DNA of 48,856 nt from Cognatilysobacter segetis (GCF_004359965.1 NZ_SMRQ01000020.1:1-48856), one strand, 5' to 3'. Counted from the first letter of the stretch, positions 36,896-45,895 are shown. Numbers and translations are program-made. Notes: a model not told the origin generated them from the sequence alone.

Positions 36896-38689
36896 CTACG
36901 CGTCGACGCCCGCCCGCCCCGCGCGCAGCAGCGCCGGCACGTCGCCGGCGGGTACGGGCCGCGCGAACAGGTAGCCCTGCCCGTGGTCGCAGCCGGCCTC
37001 GATGAGGAAGCGCCGCTGCGCCGCGGTCTCGATGCCTTCGGCGATCACGTCGAGCCCGAGGCTGTGCGCCAGCCCGATCACCGCGCGCACGATGCTGGCG
37101 TCCTCGACGTCGTCGGGCAGGTCCTGCACGAACACGCGGTCGATCTTCAACGAGTCGATCGGGAGGCGCGTGAGGTAGGCCAGGCTCGAATACCCGGTGC
37201 CGAAGTCGTCGACATGGATGCGGCCGGCCACCGTGCGCAGGCGCTCCAGTGTGGCGCGGGCGAATTCCGGATCGGTCATCAGCACGGATTCGGTGACTTC
37301 CAGCTCGATCCAGCCGGTGCGCAGCGGGTAACGCGCCAGGCAGTCGCGTACGTGCTCCAGCAGCGTATGCGTGGCGTCGGTGCTGCCGGCGCGCGGCGGC
37401 GCCGGCAGCAGCTGCACGGCCGAGACGTTGATCGCCACGTGCAGGCCGGTATGCCCGGCGGCTTCCCATTCGGCGAGCTGGCGCACCACCGTCTCGATCA
37501 CCCAGTCGCCCACGTCGCGGATCAGGCCGGTGTCTTCCAGCACGGGCATGAACTCCGCGGGCGACACCAGCCCCACGTCGGGCCGGTTCCAGCGCAGCAG
37601 CGCCTCGAAGCCGGCGATGCGCCCGCTGCGCAGTTCGACCGAGGGCTGGTAGTGCACGACGAACTCGCGCCGCTCCACCGCCTCGCGCAGCGCGTGCTCG
37701 AGTTCGCGGCGGTGCTGCGCCTGCTGGTCCATCTCGCAGGAATAGAACGCGAGGCGGTTGCGACCGGCCGCCTTGGCGGCGTACATCGCGGCATCGGCGA
37801 AGCGCACCAGGTCCTCGGCATCGCAGGAGTCCTCGGGACAGGTCGCGATGCCGATGCTCGGCGTCACGCGGATCTCGTGGCCGTCCACCTGGAACGGCGC
37901 GCGTAGCAGCTCGAGCATGGTCTCGGCGAGCGTGCGCGCATCGCCGGGCGGCGCGGCCACCGCGGCGACCAGGCCGAATTCGTCGCCGCCGAGCCGGCCG
38001 AGAATGTCGCCCGGCCGCGCCTGCGCGCGCAGGCGCTCGCCCACCTGCTGCAGCAGCGCGTCGCCCAGCGAATGCCCGAGTGCGTCGTTGATGGTCTTGA
38101 AGCCGTCGAGGTCGAGGTAGAGCAGCGCGCAGGGCTTGCCGTGCTCCACCACGCCGGCGGCTTCGGCGGCCAGCAGTTCGCGGAAGCGCACGCGGTTGGG
38201 CAGGCCGGTGAGCGGGTCGTAGTTCGCCAGCCGGTCGAGCGCCTGCTGCGCGACGCGATGCTCGGTGACGTCGTGCACCGTGCCGACCAGGTGCGTGCAG
38301 CGGCCGTCGTCGTCGAGCACGGGCGCCACCATGACCTCGCCGTAGCGCAGGCCGGACGGGAACGGCGTCACCTCTTCCCAGTGCACGGGCGCGCGGCGCG
38401 CGATCGCATCGGCGTAGTGGCGCCGCACGAGCTCGATCGACGGCGGCGGAATGACCTCGTCGACGGGCCGGCCGACGACGTCCTGCGCCGCCAGCCCCGT
38501 GGCGTGCAGGAACGCGGGGTTCACCGCAACGAAGCGGTAGTCGCCGTCGTCGTGCTCGATCAGGTAGACGACGTCCTGCACGTGGTCGAACACGATGCGC
38601 AGCGGGTCGTCGTGGCCGCGCAGCACCTCCGCGAGGTGCGCCGCGGTGTCACGGGGCGCAAGGGTGACCGGTGGTTGACGAGGGGCCAT
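36896..38689 (-). CDS. PAS-GGDEF-EAL cyclic-di-GMP protein
   Basis: Protein of 597 aa: N-terminal PAS domain (about 25-160), GGDEF domain with intact RLGGDEF (234-238), then EAL domain with EAL at 362-364. EAL catalytic residues look complete: NVSAVQL, EVTES, DDFGTGYSSL, KIDRVF and AEGIET. It may therefore both make and break cyclic di-GMP, with the PAS sensor deciding. No membrane segment is visible, so it is cytoplasmic. The ATG at 38689 is chosen; the frame upstream is Arg/Pro-rich shadow. Confidence 0.93.
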   Translation of the reverse strand: MAPRQPPVTLAPRDTAAHLAEVLRGHDDPLRIVFDHVQDVVYLIEHDDGDYRFVAVNPAFLHATGLAAQDVVGRPVDEVIPPPSIELVRRHYADAIARRAPVHWEEVTPFPSGLRYGEVMVAPVLDDDGRCTHLVGTVHDVTEHRVAQQALDRLANYDPLTGLPNRVRFRELLAAEAAGVVEHGKPCALLYLDLDGFKTINDALGHSLGDALLQQVGERLRAQARPGDILGRLGGDEFGLVAAVAAPPGDARTLAETMLELLRAPFQVDGHEIRVTPSIGIATCPEDSCDAEDLVRFADAAMYAAKAAGRNRLAFYSCEMDQQAQHRRELEHALREAVERREFVVHYQPSVELRSGRIAGFEALLRWNRPDVGLVSPAEFMPVLEDTGLIRDVGDWVIETVVRQLAEWEAAGHTGLHVAINVSAVQLLPAPPRAGSTDATHTLLEHVRDCLARYPLRTGWIELEVTESVLMTDPEFARATLERLRTVAGRIHVDDFGTGYSSLAYLTRLPIDSLKIDRVFVQDLPDDVEDASIVRAVIGLAHSLGLDVIAEGIETAAQRRFLIEAGCDHGQGYLFARPVPAGDVPALLRAGRAGVDA

Positions 38690-38828
38690 GGTGTCTCCAG
38701 CCGATCCGTCGGCCGTTCCGTCGCGGCGGGGCCGCGGGCCCGCGAAACGGGCGTCGCCCGAGCATACCGGCGGCCGTCGTGGTGGCCATGTCTCCGAGTC
38801 CGAAGCCGGGCGCGCCATCACCCTCTGC

Positions 38829-38834
38829 TAGGCT
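38829..38834 (+). promoter_or_regulatory. Candidate -10 element for the LplT-PlsC gene
   Basis: TAGGCT preceded by TGC, 27 nt before the ATG at 38862, so it also has an extended -10 (TGC-TAGGCT). No clear -35. Confidence 0.45.
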
Positions 38835-38861
38835 CGCCGCGTCCCGGGGAGGCGATCGCGC

Positions 38862-40742
38862 ATGGCGCACAACCAGTTCGAGCTGCTGCGGCAGCGGCGC
38901 TTCGCGCCGTTCTTCCTGACGCAGGCCCTCGGCGCGTTCAACGACAACGTCTACCGGCAGGCGATCATCGGCCTGCTGGGTTTCCTCGCCGTCGGCGCGA
39001 GCACCATGACGACCTACGCGAGCCTCGCGCCCGCGGTGTTCATCCTGCCGTTCTTCCTGTTCTCTTCGGTGGCGGGGCAGATCGCCGAGAAGTACGAGAA
39101 GTCGCGGCTGATCCGCGCGGTGAACCTGTTCGGCATCGCGGTGATGGCGCTGGCGGCGGCGGGGTTCCTGATGAAGAACCTGCCGCTGTTGATGGTGGCG
39201 CTGTTCCTCACCGGCGTGCACGCCACGCTGTTCGGGCCGGTGAAGTATTCGATCCTGCCCGCGGTGCTGAAGCCCGAGGAACTCACCGGCGGCAACGGGC
39301 TGGTGGAGATGGGCACCTCGGTCGCGATCCTGCTCGGCATGCTCGCGGGCGGCGGCATCTACGCCTCGGGCCATGCGTCGGCGCCGATGATCGCGGCGGG
39401 CGCGGTGCTGGGCCTTGCGGTGGCGGGTTACCTGGTCAGCCGGTCGATCCCGGTCGCCGAGGCGAACGCGCCGGAGCTGCGCATCCGCTTCAATCCGTTT
39501 CCCGAGTCGATCGCGATGCTGCGCATGGCGCGCAAGCAGCTCGCGGTGCGCAACGCGATCCTCGGCGTGTCGTGGTTCTGGTTCGTCGGCACGGTACTCA
39601 CCTCGCAGCTGCCGGCCTATGCCGAGCTGCACCTGGGCGGCGCGCGCCTGTACCTGTTCGCGCTCGCGCTGTTCTCGATCGGCACCGGCATCGGCTCGGT
39701 GCTGTGCGAGAAGCTGTCGGCGCGCACGGTCGAGATCGGGCTGGTGCCGGTGGGTGCGTTCGGCATCACGGCGTTCCTGCTCGACCTGTATTTCGCGCGC
39801 ACCGGCACGGTGCCCGCCACCGACCTGCCCCTGCGCGAGTTCCTGTCCCAGCCGGGTGGGCTGCGCATCGCGATCGCCTTGGCGGGCGTGGGCCTGTCGG
39901 CGGGCATCTTCGTGGTGCCGCTGTTCGCGCTGATCCAGAGCCGCACGCCGAAGGCCGAGCTGTCGCGGGTGATCGCCGCGATGAACATCCAGAACTCGGT
40001 GTTCATCGTGGTGGCGGCGCTGGGCTCGCTCGGCCTGCAGCGCGCGTTCGACTGGTCGACGCCTAAGCTGGTCCTCGCGCTCGCGATCGCCAATGCGCTG
40101 GTGATGATCTGGATCCTGAGCATCGTGCCGGAGTTCGCGATGCGCTTTCTCAGCTGGGTGCTGGTGCGCACGCTGTACCGCCTGCGCGCGCACGGCATCG
40201 AGCACGTGCCGGACGAAGGCCCGGCGATCATCGTCTGCAACCACGTGAGCTACATGGACGCGCTGATCCTGGCGGCGGCGATCCCGCGGCCGGTGCGCTT
40301 CGTCATGTACTACCGCATCTTCGAGATCCCGGTGATGCGCTGGATCTTCCGCAGCGCCAAGGCGATTCCGATCGCGGGCTCGAAGGAAGACCCGGCGCTG
40401 ATGCAGCGCGCGTTCGATGCGATCGACGCGGCGCTGGCCGACGGTGAGCTGGTGGCGATCTTCCCGGAAGGCGCATTGACCAAGGACGGCGGGATCGCGC
40501 CGTTCAAGTCGGGCATCGCGAAGGTGCTGGCGCGCCGCCCCGTGCCGGTGGTGCCGATGGCACTGCGCGGCATGTGGTCGAGCATGTGGAGCCGCCGCGA
40601 CGGCCGCCTCGGACGCATGCGCCTGCCGCGGCGCGTACGCGCGCATGTCGAGGTGATCGCGGCGCCGCCGGTGTCGCCGACGGAGGCGACGGTGGCGTCG
40701 CTGGAAGCGCAGGTCCGCGCGCTGCGCGGCGCTGCCGCGTGA
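38862..40742 (+). CDS. LplT-like transporter fused to PlsC-like acyltransferase
   Basis: Protein of 626 aa. Residues ~1-410 form an MFS transporter of LplT type (start RRFAPFFLTQALGAFNDNVYRQA), twelve membrane helices expected. Residues ~430-610 form a 1-acylglycerol-3-phosphate acyltransferase domain with NHxxxxD (N460-D466, NHVSYMD) and FPEG (534-537). E. coli separates LplT from the Aas acyltransferase; here the two activities are one chain, without the AMP-binding ligase domain of Aas. Likely role: flipping lysophospholipid inward and re-acylating it. Good GGGGAGG ribosome-binding site. Confidence 0.9.
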   Translation: MAHNQFELLRQRRFAPFFLTQALGAFNDNVYRQAIIGLLGFLAVGASTMTTYASLAPAVFILPFFLFSSVAGQIAEKYEKSRLIRAVNLFGIAVMALAAAGFLMKNLPLLMVALFLTGVHATLFGPVKYSILPAVLKPEELTGGNGLVEMGTSVAILLGMLAGGGIYASGHASAPMIAAGAVLGLAVAGYLVSRSIPVAEANAPELRIRFNPFPESIAMLRMARKQLAVRNAILGVSWFWFVGTVLTSQLPAYAELHLGGARLYLFALALFSIGTGIGSVLCEKLSARTVEIGLVPVGAFGITAFLLDLYFARTGTVPATDLPLREFLSQPGGLRIAIALAGVGLSAGIFVVPLFALIQSRTPKAELSRVIAAMNIQNSVFIVVAALGSLGLQRAFDWSTPKLVLALAIANALVMIWILSIVPEFAMRFLSWVLVRTLYRLRAHGIEHVPDEGPAIIVCNHVSYMDALILAAAIPRPVRFVMYYRIFEIPVMRWIFRSAKAIPIAGSKEDPALMQRAFDAIDAALADGELVAIFPEGALTKDGGIAPFKSGIAKVLARRPVPVVPMALRGMWSSMWSRRDGRLGRMRLPRRVRAHVEVIAAPPVSPTEATVASLEAQVRALRGAAA

Positions 40743-40755
40743 CGCGGCGCACTGC

Positions 40756-40761
40756 TAGCAT
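40756..40761 (+). promoter_or_regulatory. Candidate -10 element for the CD225 gene
   Basis: TAGCAT preceded by TGC, 57 nt before the ATG at 40819 and 14 nt after the preceding stop. It has the same TGC-TAnnnT form as the element at 38829. Confidence 0.4.
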
Positions 40762-40818
40762 CGGCCGAGGCCGCCCGCACGGCTCGCTTTCCACCCTATC
40801 CCTGCCAAGGAATCGCCC

Positions 40819-41187
40819 ATGAGCACGCCGCCACCGATCCACCCGCCACCGCCGCCGATGCCGCCGCCCCAGGCCGGTGGCGTGCCCGTGCCCAACTACA
40901 TGGTGTGGGCGATCATCGTCGCCATCCTCGGGCTGTGCTTCTGCTGCGGCGTCGGCGCGATCCCCGGCATCGTCGGCATCGTGTTCGCGGCCAAGGTCAA
41001 CGGCGCGCTCGATCGCGGCGACTTCGCCGAAGCGCAGCGTTCGTCGGACGCCGCCAAGCTCTGGTGCTGGATCGGCACCGGCCTGGTGATCCTCGGCGTG
41101 CTGCTCTCGATCGTTTCGTTCGCGACCGGCGGCATGGCCGGCTACATGGAAACCCTGCAGCAGATGCAGGCCGCACGCGGCCGGTGA
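40819..41187 (+). CDS. CD225/dispanin family membrane protein
   Basis: Protein of 122 aa: Pro-rich N-terminus (PPPIHPPPPPMPPPQ), first membrane segment with the family cysteine-rich turn (GLCFCCGVGAIPGIVGIVFA), the AKVNGALDRGDFAEAQRSS loop and a second membrane segment (GTGLVILGVLLSIVSFA). This is the bacterial CD225/dispanin pattern. Role unknown. Its stop overlaps the GTG of the DUF2752 gene by 4 bp; the same pairing is common in bacteria. Confidence 0.87.
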   Translation: MSTPPPIHPPPPPMPPPQAGGVPVPNYMVWAIIVAILGLCFCCGVGAIPGIVGIVFAAKVNGALDRGDFAEAQRSSDAAKLWCWIGTGLVILGVLLSIVSFATGGMAGYMETLQQMQAARGR

Positions 41188-41594
41188 TCGATCGCCTGCC
41201 CCGCGCCGGCCTCGCGGCGACGGCGCTCGCCGTCGCCGCGATCGGTGCGTGGCTGCTGTGGAACTTCGATCCGAGCGCGCCGGGCAGCCTGTTCCCGCCC
41301 TGCCTGTTCCGGCTGGTCACGGGCTACTACTGCCCGGGCTGCGGCCTGACGCGCATGCTGCACGCGCTGGTGCACGGCGACGTCGCGCGCGCGGCGTCGA
41401 TGAACGTGCTGGCGCTCGCGGGCCTGCCGGTGCTGGGCGCGATCGCGCTCGACACCCACTACGATCGACGCCTGTTGCGCGGCCGCATGCGCTCCATCGT
41501 TTACGCCGGGCGTTTCTGGCTCGTCGCGGTGCTGGTCTTCGGCGTGCTGCGCAACCTGCCCTGGGCGCCGTTCACCGCGCTCGCGCCGATCTAG
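41184..41594 (+). CDS. DUF2752 family membrane protein
   Basis: Protein of 136 aa from a GTG overlapping the CD225 stop (GTGA). The family signature is CPGCGLTRMLHALVHGD, with the paired cysteines that define DUF2752. Three membrane segments (about 8-24, 70-86, 108-124) surround it. The role is unknown; partnership with CD225 proteins suggests a joint membrane function. Confidence 0.88.
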   Translation: MIDRLPRAGLAATALAVAAIGAWLLWNFDPSAPGSLFPPCLFRLVTGYYCPGCGLTRMLHALVHGDVARAASMNVLALAGLPVLGAIALDTHYDRRLLRGRMRSIVYAGRFWLVAVLVFGVLRNLPWAPFTALAPI

Positions 41595-41597
41595 GCC

Positions 41598-42506
41598 TCA
41601 GGCGGTTTCGCGCAGCCATTCGCGCACCAGCCAGTGCGCGATCGAAATGGACGACGGCAGCAGGAACGGCGACGCGTCGGTATCGCCACGCGCTTCGGCC
41701 TCGAGCGCCTCCACGATCTCCTCGCGCGTGAACCAGCGCGCGGACTCCAGCTCGTCGGTGCACGCCACCTCGCCCAGATCGGCATCGGCGATGAAGCCCA
41801 GCATCAGCGAGGTCGGCATCGGCCACGGCTGCGAACCCAGGTAACGGCAGCGCGTGATGCGGATGCCGGTTTCCTCCATCACTTCGCGCGCCACCGCCTG
41901 CTCGAGCGTTTCGCCGGGTTCGACGAAGCCGGCGATCACCGAATGCCGGCGTGGCGGCCACGCGGCCTGGCGACCCATCAGCAGGCGCTCGCCGTCGCTG
42001 GCGGCGACGATCACCGCGGGGTCGGTGCGCGGGTAATGCTCGCGCCCGCAGTGCAGGCAACGGCCGAGCCAACCGCCGCGCACGAACTCCACGCCGCCGC
42101 CGCAGCTGCCGCAGTAGCGATGGCGCAGGTGCCAGTGGTGAAGCGCGTGCGCGGTGGCGAAGGCGGAGGCCTCGCGCAGCGGCCACGCATGCGCGGCGCT
42201 GCGCAGGTCGATGCGCGGCGCGTCGTCGTCAAGCGTCGTGGCGAACCAGGCGGTGCCGTCGTCGGCGAGGCCGAGGAAGTCGGCGCCTGCCGGCATCGCG
42301 GGCCAGTCGGTGCCGCGCCGCAGTGACGGGCCGTGCTCGGCATCGCCGGCCGCGCGGCCTTCGCCGTCGATGCGCAGCACCCAGGCCTGCGGCCACGCGC
42401 CGGCGAGCGCGTTCGCATCGCCGCGCAGCGCGTCGGCGCGGTCGAGCGGCGCGAGGCAGGGATCTAAGCCGACGAGCGAATACGGCGCGTCGGCGTGCGT
42501 CGTCAT
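41598..42506 (-). CDS. nudC: NAD+ diphosphatase / NAD-RNA decapping enzyme
   Basis: Nudix hydrolase of 302 aa that splits NAD(H) and removes NAD caps from RNA 5' ends. It has a zinc ribbon with C132, C135, C150 and C153, a Nudix box starting [17 protein letters not shown] (from G193), and the NudC hallmark SQPWPMP (225-231). All catalytic residues are present. The ATG overlaps the erpA stop (ATGA), so the two genes are co-translated. Confidence 0.96.
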   Translation of the reverse strand: MTTHADAPYSLVGLDPCLAPLDRADALRGDANALAGAWPQAWVLRIDGEGRAAGDAEHGPSLRRGTDWPAMPAGADFLGLADDGTAWFATTLDDDAPRIDLRSAAHAWPLREASAFATAHALHHWHLRHRYCGSCGGGVEFVRGGWLGRCLHCGREHYPRTDPAVIVAASDGERLLMGRQAAWPPRRHSVIAGFVEPGETLEQAVAREVMEETGIRITRCRYLGSQPWPMPTSLMLGFIADADLGEVACTDELESARWFTREEIVEALEAEARGDTDASPFLLPSSISIAHWLVREWLRETA

Positions 42507-42877
42507 GCGGAGAACGAGGATCCGCAGCCGCAGGTGGTCTTCGCGTTCGGATTCCGGATCACGAACTGCGCGCCGTGCAGGCTCTCGGTGTAGTCCACTT
42601 CCGCGCCCATCAGGTACTGCAGCGAGAGCGGATCGACGAGCAGCGTCACGCCGTCGGTCTCGACCGCGAGGTCGTCCTCGGCCTTGGCCTCGTCGAACTC
42701 GAAGCCGTACTGGAAGCCCGAGCAGCCGCCGCCCTGGATGTAGACGCGCAGCTTGAGCGCGTCGTTGCCTTCCTCGTCGATGAGCTGGCGCACCTTGCCG
42801 GCGGCCGCCGGCGTGAACACCAGCGGGCGCTCGAGCGTCTGGTAACCCGGGGCCGTCGGGAGGTCGATGATGTCCAT
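42503..42877 (-). CDS. erpA: Iron-sulfur cluster insertion protein, A-type carrier
   Basis: A-type carrier of 124 aa that hands Fe-S clusters to apo-enzymes. The three cluster cysteines are C52 ([10 protein letters not shown]), C116 and C118 (TTCGCGSSF). The segment [22 protein letters not shown] fits ErpA best among A-type carriers. The ATG at 42877 is chosen; the longer frame adds 13 unlikely residues. nudC overlaps it by 4 bp. Confidence 0.95.
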   Translation of the reverse strand: MDIIDLPTAPGYQTLERPLVFTPAAAGKVRQLIDEEGNDALKLRVYIQGGGCSGFQYGFEFDEAKAEDDLAVETDGVTLLVDPLSLQYLMGAEVDYTESLHGAQFVIRNPNAKTTCGCGSSFSA

Positions 42878-42943
42878 GGCGTCAGGATACCAGCGGGTCG
42901 CCGAACGCCCGGCCAATGCGCCGCGACGCTGCTTTCCGCGCGC

Positions 42944-43630
42944 TCACGGGTTGGCCGCGCCGGCGGCGGTGGCATCGGCCCAGGTGACGGCATGCTCGAC
43001 CGTGCCGCCGCCGCGCGGATGCAGCCGCACCAGCACGCGCGAGGGCGTGAACCCCGCCGGCAGGAATACGTCGCCCTGCACCTCCTCGAAGTAGCGGACG
43101 GAGTACGGCACGCCGGCCGCGCGCGGCTGCTGGCGCAGCGCGGCCCAGTCGAGCGTGCGCAACCGGCCCTGCTCGCTGCCTTCGACGGCGAGCTCGACGG
43201 TGCCGCTGCTGACGCCGCCGCGGTCGAGGTTCTGCGTGAGCCCCGCGGTGAAATGCCAGGCCCCGCCGGGCTGGCGGCTCATGCGCAGCGCATGCACGGT
43301 GAGGCCGTGGCGCTGGCCGGTGGCGCCGACGAGGCGCTCGTAGAAGTCGACGTCCGCGCGCAGCTGCGCGATCTGTTCCTCGCGCTCGGCCAGCGTGGCC
43401 TGCAGGCGGGTGTTGGCCTCGCGGCTGACCTGGTCGGAGCGCGCGAGCGTGGTCACCCGTTGCGCGAGCTCGTCGTTGGCGCCGGCGTCGCAGGCCGGCG
43501 CGTGCGTGCTCCGCGCGACCTGCCACACGCCCCAGGCGCCGAACAGCAGGGCCAGCAGGAAGACCAGCAGGGCGGCGATGAGCCCGATGCCCGCGCGGGC
43601 GGCATGGGGCGGTGTCGGGGGCGTGGCCAT
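42944..43630 (-). CDS. DUF6776-like membrane-anchored coiled-coil protein
   Basis: Protein of 228 aa: one N-terminal membrane helix (about 14-36, GLIAALLVFLLALLFGAWGVW), a coiled coil (about 50-90, LAQRVTTLARSD ... REEQIAQLRADVDFYERLVG) and a C-terminal beta-rich domain. This is the pattern of the xanthomonad DUF6776 family. It is the first gene of a minus-strand run leading to erpA and nudC. In related genomes a bactofilin gene often sits between it and erpA; only 66 bp remain here. Confidence 0.75.
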   Translation of the reverse strand: MATPPTPPHAARAGIGLIAALLVFLLALLFGAWGVWQVARSTHAPACDAGANDELAQRVTTLARSDQVSREANTRLQATLAEREEQIAQLRADVDFYERLVGATGQRHGLTVHALRMSRQPGGAWHFTAGLTQNLDRGGVSSGTVELAVEGSEQGRLRTLDWAALRQQPRAAGVPYSVRYFEEVQGDVFLPAGFTPSRVLVRLHPRGGGTVEHAVTWADATAAGAANP

Positions 43631-43724
43631 GGGCGGTCCGGCGAAGCGACGGTCCGCGCAGTATGCCCACGGCGCCTGCACGGGCGCGGCGTTTCCATGG
43701 GCGCTACGGCCGCCGGAGACCGCC

Positions 43725-44318
43725 ATGCCCGAAGCGCCCCTGTTCGCCCTCGGCCTCGTGCTCGCCTGGCTCGCCGGCGTGCGTGTCTACCTCACCGTGT
43801 TCGGCATCGGCGTGGCCGGCGCGCTGGGCTGGATGCACCTGCCGCCGGCGCTGCAGGTCACCCAATCCCCCTGGGTGCTGGGCGCGGCGGGCCTGCTCGC
43901 GCTGATCGAATTCTTCGCCGACAAGATCCCGGGCGTCGATTCGGCGTGGGATCTGGTGCACACGCTGCTGCGCGTGCCCGCGGGCGCATTCCTCGCCGCG
44001 GCGGCGTTGTCGCCCGACGGCCATCTCGGCGCGGGTGCATTGGCGACGGGCGCGGGCGTCGCGTTCGCCAGCCACGGTCTGAAGGCCGGCACGCGCGCAC
44101 TGCTCAATGCATCGCCGGAGCCGGTGACCAACTGGACCGCTTCGGCCGGCGAGGACGCGGCCACGCTCGGCATCCTCGCGCTGCTGATCGCGCATCCGCT
44201 CGCGGCGTTCGCGCTGGTGCTGCTGCTCAGCCTGCTCGTCGCGCTGGCGCTCGCATGGCTGTGGCGGCGCGTGCGCGCGGTATTGCGCGGCAGGCCACCG
44301 CGCCGGCGCGTCGCGTAG
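43725..44318 (+). CDS. DUF4126 family membrane protein
   Basis: Protein of 197 aa with several membrane segments and the family pieces GLVLAWLAGVRVYLTVF, EFFADKIPGVDSAWD and NASPEPVTNW(T). It ends in a long hydrophobic helix and a basic tail. ATG follows GGAGAC. It is divergent from the DUF6776 gene by 94 bp. Function not known. Confidence 0.87.
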   Translation: MPEAPLFALGLVLAWLAGVRVYLTVFGIGVAGALGWMHLPPALQVTQSPWVLGAAGLLALIEFFADKIPGVDSAWDLVHTLLRVPAGAFLAAAALSPDGHLGAGALATGAGVAFASHGLKAGTRALLNASPEPVTNWTASAGEDAATLGILALLIAHPLAAFALVLLLSLLVALALAWLWRRVRAVLRGRPPRRRVA

Positions 44319-44344
44319 CCGGCGGCGCGGGACGGACTCGCGCG

Positions 44345-44815
44345 TCAGCCTTCCATCTTGCGCTGCAGGTACAGCGCGTCGCCGAGGCGATCCATCAGCG
44401 AGAGCTGCGTCTCGATCCAGTCGATGTGTTCTTCCTCGGATTCGAGGATGTCGGCGAAGAGCTGGCGGCTGACGAAGTCGCTCACCTGCTCGCAGTGCGC
44501 GATCGCCTCGCGCAGCAGCGGCAGCGCCTCGTATTCGAGGGCGAGGTCGCAGGTCATGACCTCGCGCGGGTTCTCGCCGATCTTGAGCTTGCCCAGCGCC
44601 TGGAAGTTCGGCAGGCCGTCGAGGAAGAGGATGCGTTCGGACAGCTTGTCCGCGTGCTTCATCTCGTCGATCGATTCTTCGTACTCGTGGTCGGCGAGTT
44701 CCTTCAACCCCCAGTTCTTCAGCATCTTGGCGTGCAGGAAGTACTGGTTGATCGCGGTCAGCTCGTTGTAGAGCGCGCGATTGAGGAATTCGATGACCTT
44801 GGCGTCGCCCTTCAT
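44345..44815 (-). CDS. bfr: Bacterioferritin
   Basis: 24-mer iron-storage protein, 156 aa. The heme-ligand M52 is present. The ferroxidase residues E18, E51, H54, E94 (ALEYEALP), E127 and H130 (EEEHIDW) are all in place. It oxidises ferrous iron and stores it as mineral. It lies directly downstream of bfd on the same strand (63 bp), so both may respond to the Fur-like site at 45135-45153, although bfr usually needs a different control from bfd. Confidence 0.97.
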   Translation of the reverse strand: MKGDAKVIEFLNRALYNELTAINQYFLHAKMLKNWGLKELADHEYEESIDEMKHADKLSERILFLDGLPNFQALGKLKIGENPREVMTCDLALEYEALPLLREAIAHCEQVSDFVSRQLFADILESEEEHIDWIETQLSLMDRLGDALYLQRKMEG

Positions 44816-44878
44816 GGACCGGCTCCGTGCTGCGGAACCCGCACTTTAACCGTGCCCGCGCGCGCGGCGCGAAAGGCG

Positions 44879-45092
44879 CTAGGCGGCGACCGACAGCATC
44901 GGAAGCGGCACGGCATCGGCCTGCGCGCGCGGCGAGCGTCTCGTCCAGGATCGCGGTCGCCATCTCGATGCAGCTGCCGCAGGTGGAGCCGGCGCCGGTG
45001 CGCATGGTCAGCTCGGGCATCGTGCGGCAGCCGGCCTCGGCGGCCTGCCGGATGTCGCGGTCGGTGACGCCATTGCAGATGCAGACGTACAT
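44879..45092 (-). pseudogene. bfd: Bacterioferritin-associated ferredoxin, frameshifted
   Basis: [2Fe-2S] protein that reduces and releases iron from Bfr. From the ATG at 45092 the frame reads MYVCICNGVTDRDIRQAAEA and GSTCGSCIEMATAILDETLAARA, with all four cluster cysteines (C-x-C and C-x-x-C). Then the frame fails: it has no stop and runs on through bfr in a wrong frame. Shifted, the next bases read ADAVPLPMLSVAA and stop at 44879, the normal end. The whole is 214 bp, so 2 bp are missing or 1 is extra within the GC run near 44930. This may be a true mutation or a sequencing error. The functional fold is complete before the break. Confidence 0.85.
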
Positions 45093-45134
45093 GGGCGGGA
45101 AGTCGCGCGTTGAACCGTGCCCACGATCGCCCAA

Positions 45135-45153
45135 ATGCGAATGATTGTCAATT
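45135..45153 (-). promoter_or_regulatory. Fur-box-like site upstream of bfd
   Basis: AATGCGAATGATTGTCAAT matches the palindromic Fur pattern (AATGAGAATCATTCTCATT) at 15 of 19 positions. It lies 43 bp upstream of bfd and overlaps the rppH stop codon. It should turn bfd on when iron is short. Confidence 0.65.
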
Positions 45154-45753
45154 AGGCGACGGTTCAGCCGCGGCGCCACGGGGCGGGCCGCCGGAGGCGC
45201 GCGGCCGCTGGCGGTTCTGCGGCCGGCCGCGGACGTCGCGCGGGTCGGGCAGCGGCGGCGGCACCGCGGTCGGGCCGGCGATGCGACGCGCCGTCGGCGC
45301 GAGGTGGCGCAGGGCGCGCGAGTAGACGCCGCGCTTGAACGTCACGACGTGGTCGAGCGGGTACCAGAAATCGACCCAGCGCCAGTGGTCGAACTCGGGC
45401 TTGTCGGTGGCGTCGAGGCGGACATCCGATTCGGCGCCCGTGAGCTGCAGGAGGAACCAGACCTGCTTCTGCCCGATGCAGACCAGCCGGTCGCGCCGGC
45501 GCACCGCGCGCGGGGGCAGCCGGTAGCGCAGCCAGCCGGGCGTCGCGGCGAGCACCTCGACGTGGTGGGGCAGCAGGCCGGTCTCCTCCTGGAGCTCCCG
45601 GTACATCGCCTCCACGGGCGTCTCGTCGGTGTTCATCCCGCCCTGTGGGAACTGCCAGCCGTCCCGATGGACACGCCGGGCCCAGAACACCCGACCGTCG
45701 GTGTTCATGAGGACGATGCCCACGTTGGGGCGGTAGCCGTCCGGATCGATCAC
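45148..45753 (-). CDS. rppH: RNA pyrophosphohydrolase
   Basis: Nudix enzyme of 201 aa that removes pyrophosphate from mRNA 5' ends and starts decay. The family start [15 protein letters not shown] begins at a GTG at 45753 with GAGG upstream. The Nudix box runs from [17 protein letters not shown] to residue 60, and WQFPQGG and the [15 protein letters not shown] segment are diagnostic. The C-terminal ~40 residues are Pro/Arg-rich and disordered. The longer frame to 45825 has no matching family sequence. Confidence 0.95.
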   Translation of the reverse strand: MIDPDGYRPNVGIVLMNTDGRVFWARRVHRDGWQFPQGGMNTDETPVEAMYRELQEETGLLPHHVEVLAATPGWLRYRLPPRAVRRRDRLVCIGQKQVWFLLQLTGAESDVRLDATDKPEFDHWRWVDFWYPLDHVVTFKRGVYSRALRHLAPTARRIAGPTAVPPPLPDPRDVRGRPQNRQRPRASGGPPRGAAAEPSPN

Positions 45754-45850
45754 GATGCGGACCTCGAATCTGCAGGCACGAAGGCCACTGCGCCCGACTC
45801 TGCCACGGGGTACCGTCGACAACAAGCGAATACCGGCGGTGATCGGGCGA

Positions 45851-45879
45851 TTGACAGCCGCCGGTCGAACCGGAAGAAT
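45851..45879 (+). promoter_or_regulatory. Sigma-70 promoter of tRNA-Met
   Basis: Perfect -35 TTGACA (45851-45856), 17-nt spacer, -10 AAGAAT (45874-45879). The expected start is about 10 nt before the tRNA. Confidence 0.7.
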
Positions 45880-45895
45880 TCGCGGTTCACCGCAT

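Noticed and set aside
43704-44878. Continuation of the bfd frame through bfr to 43704
   Set aside because: It overlaps the whole intact bfr gene in a wrong frame; it results from the bfd frameshift.
45109-45179. Bfd N-terminal extension to 45179
   Set aside because: The extra 29 residues precede the invariant MYVCICNGVTD start and cover the Fur-like site.
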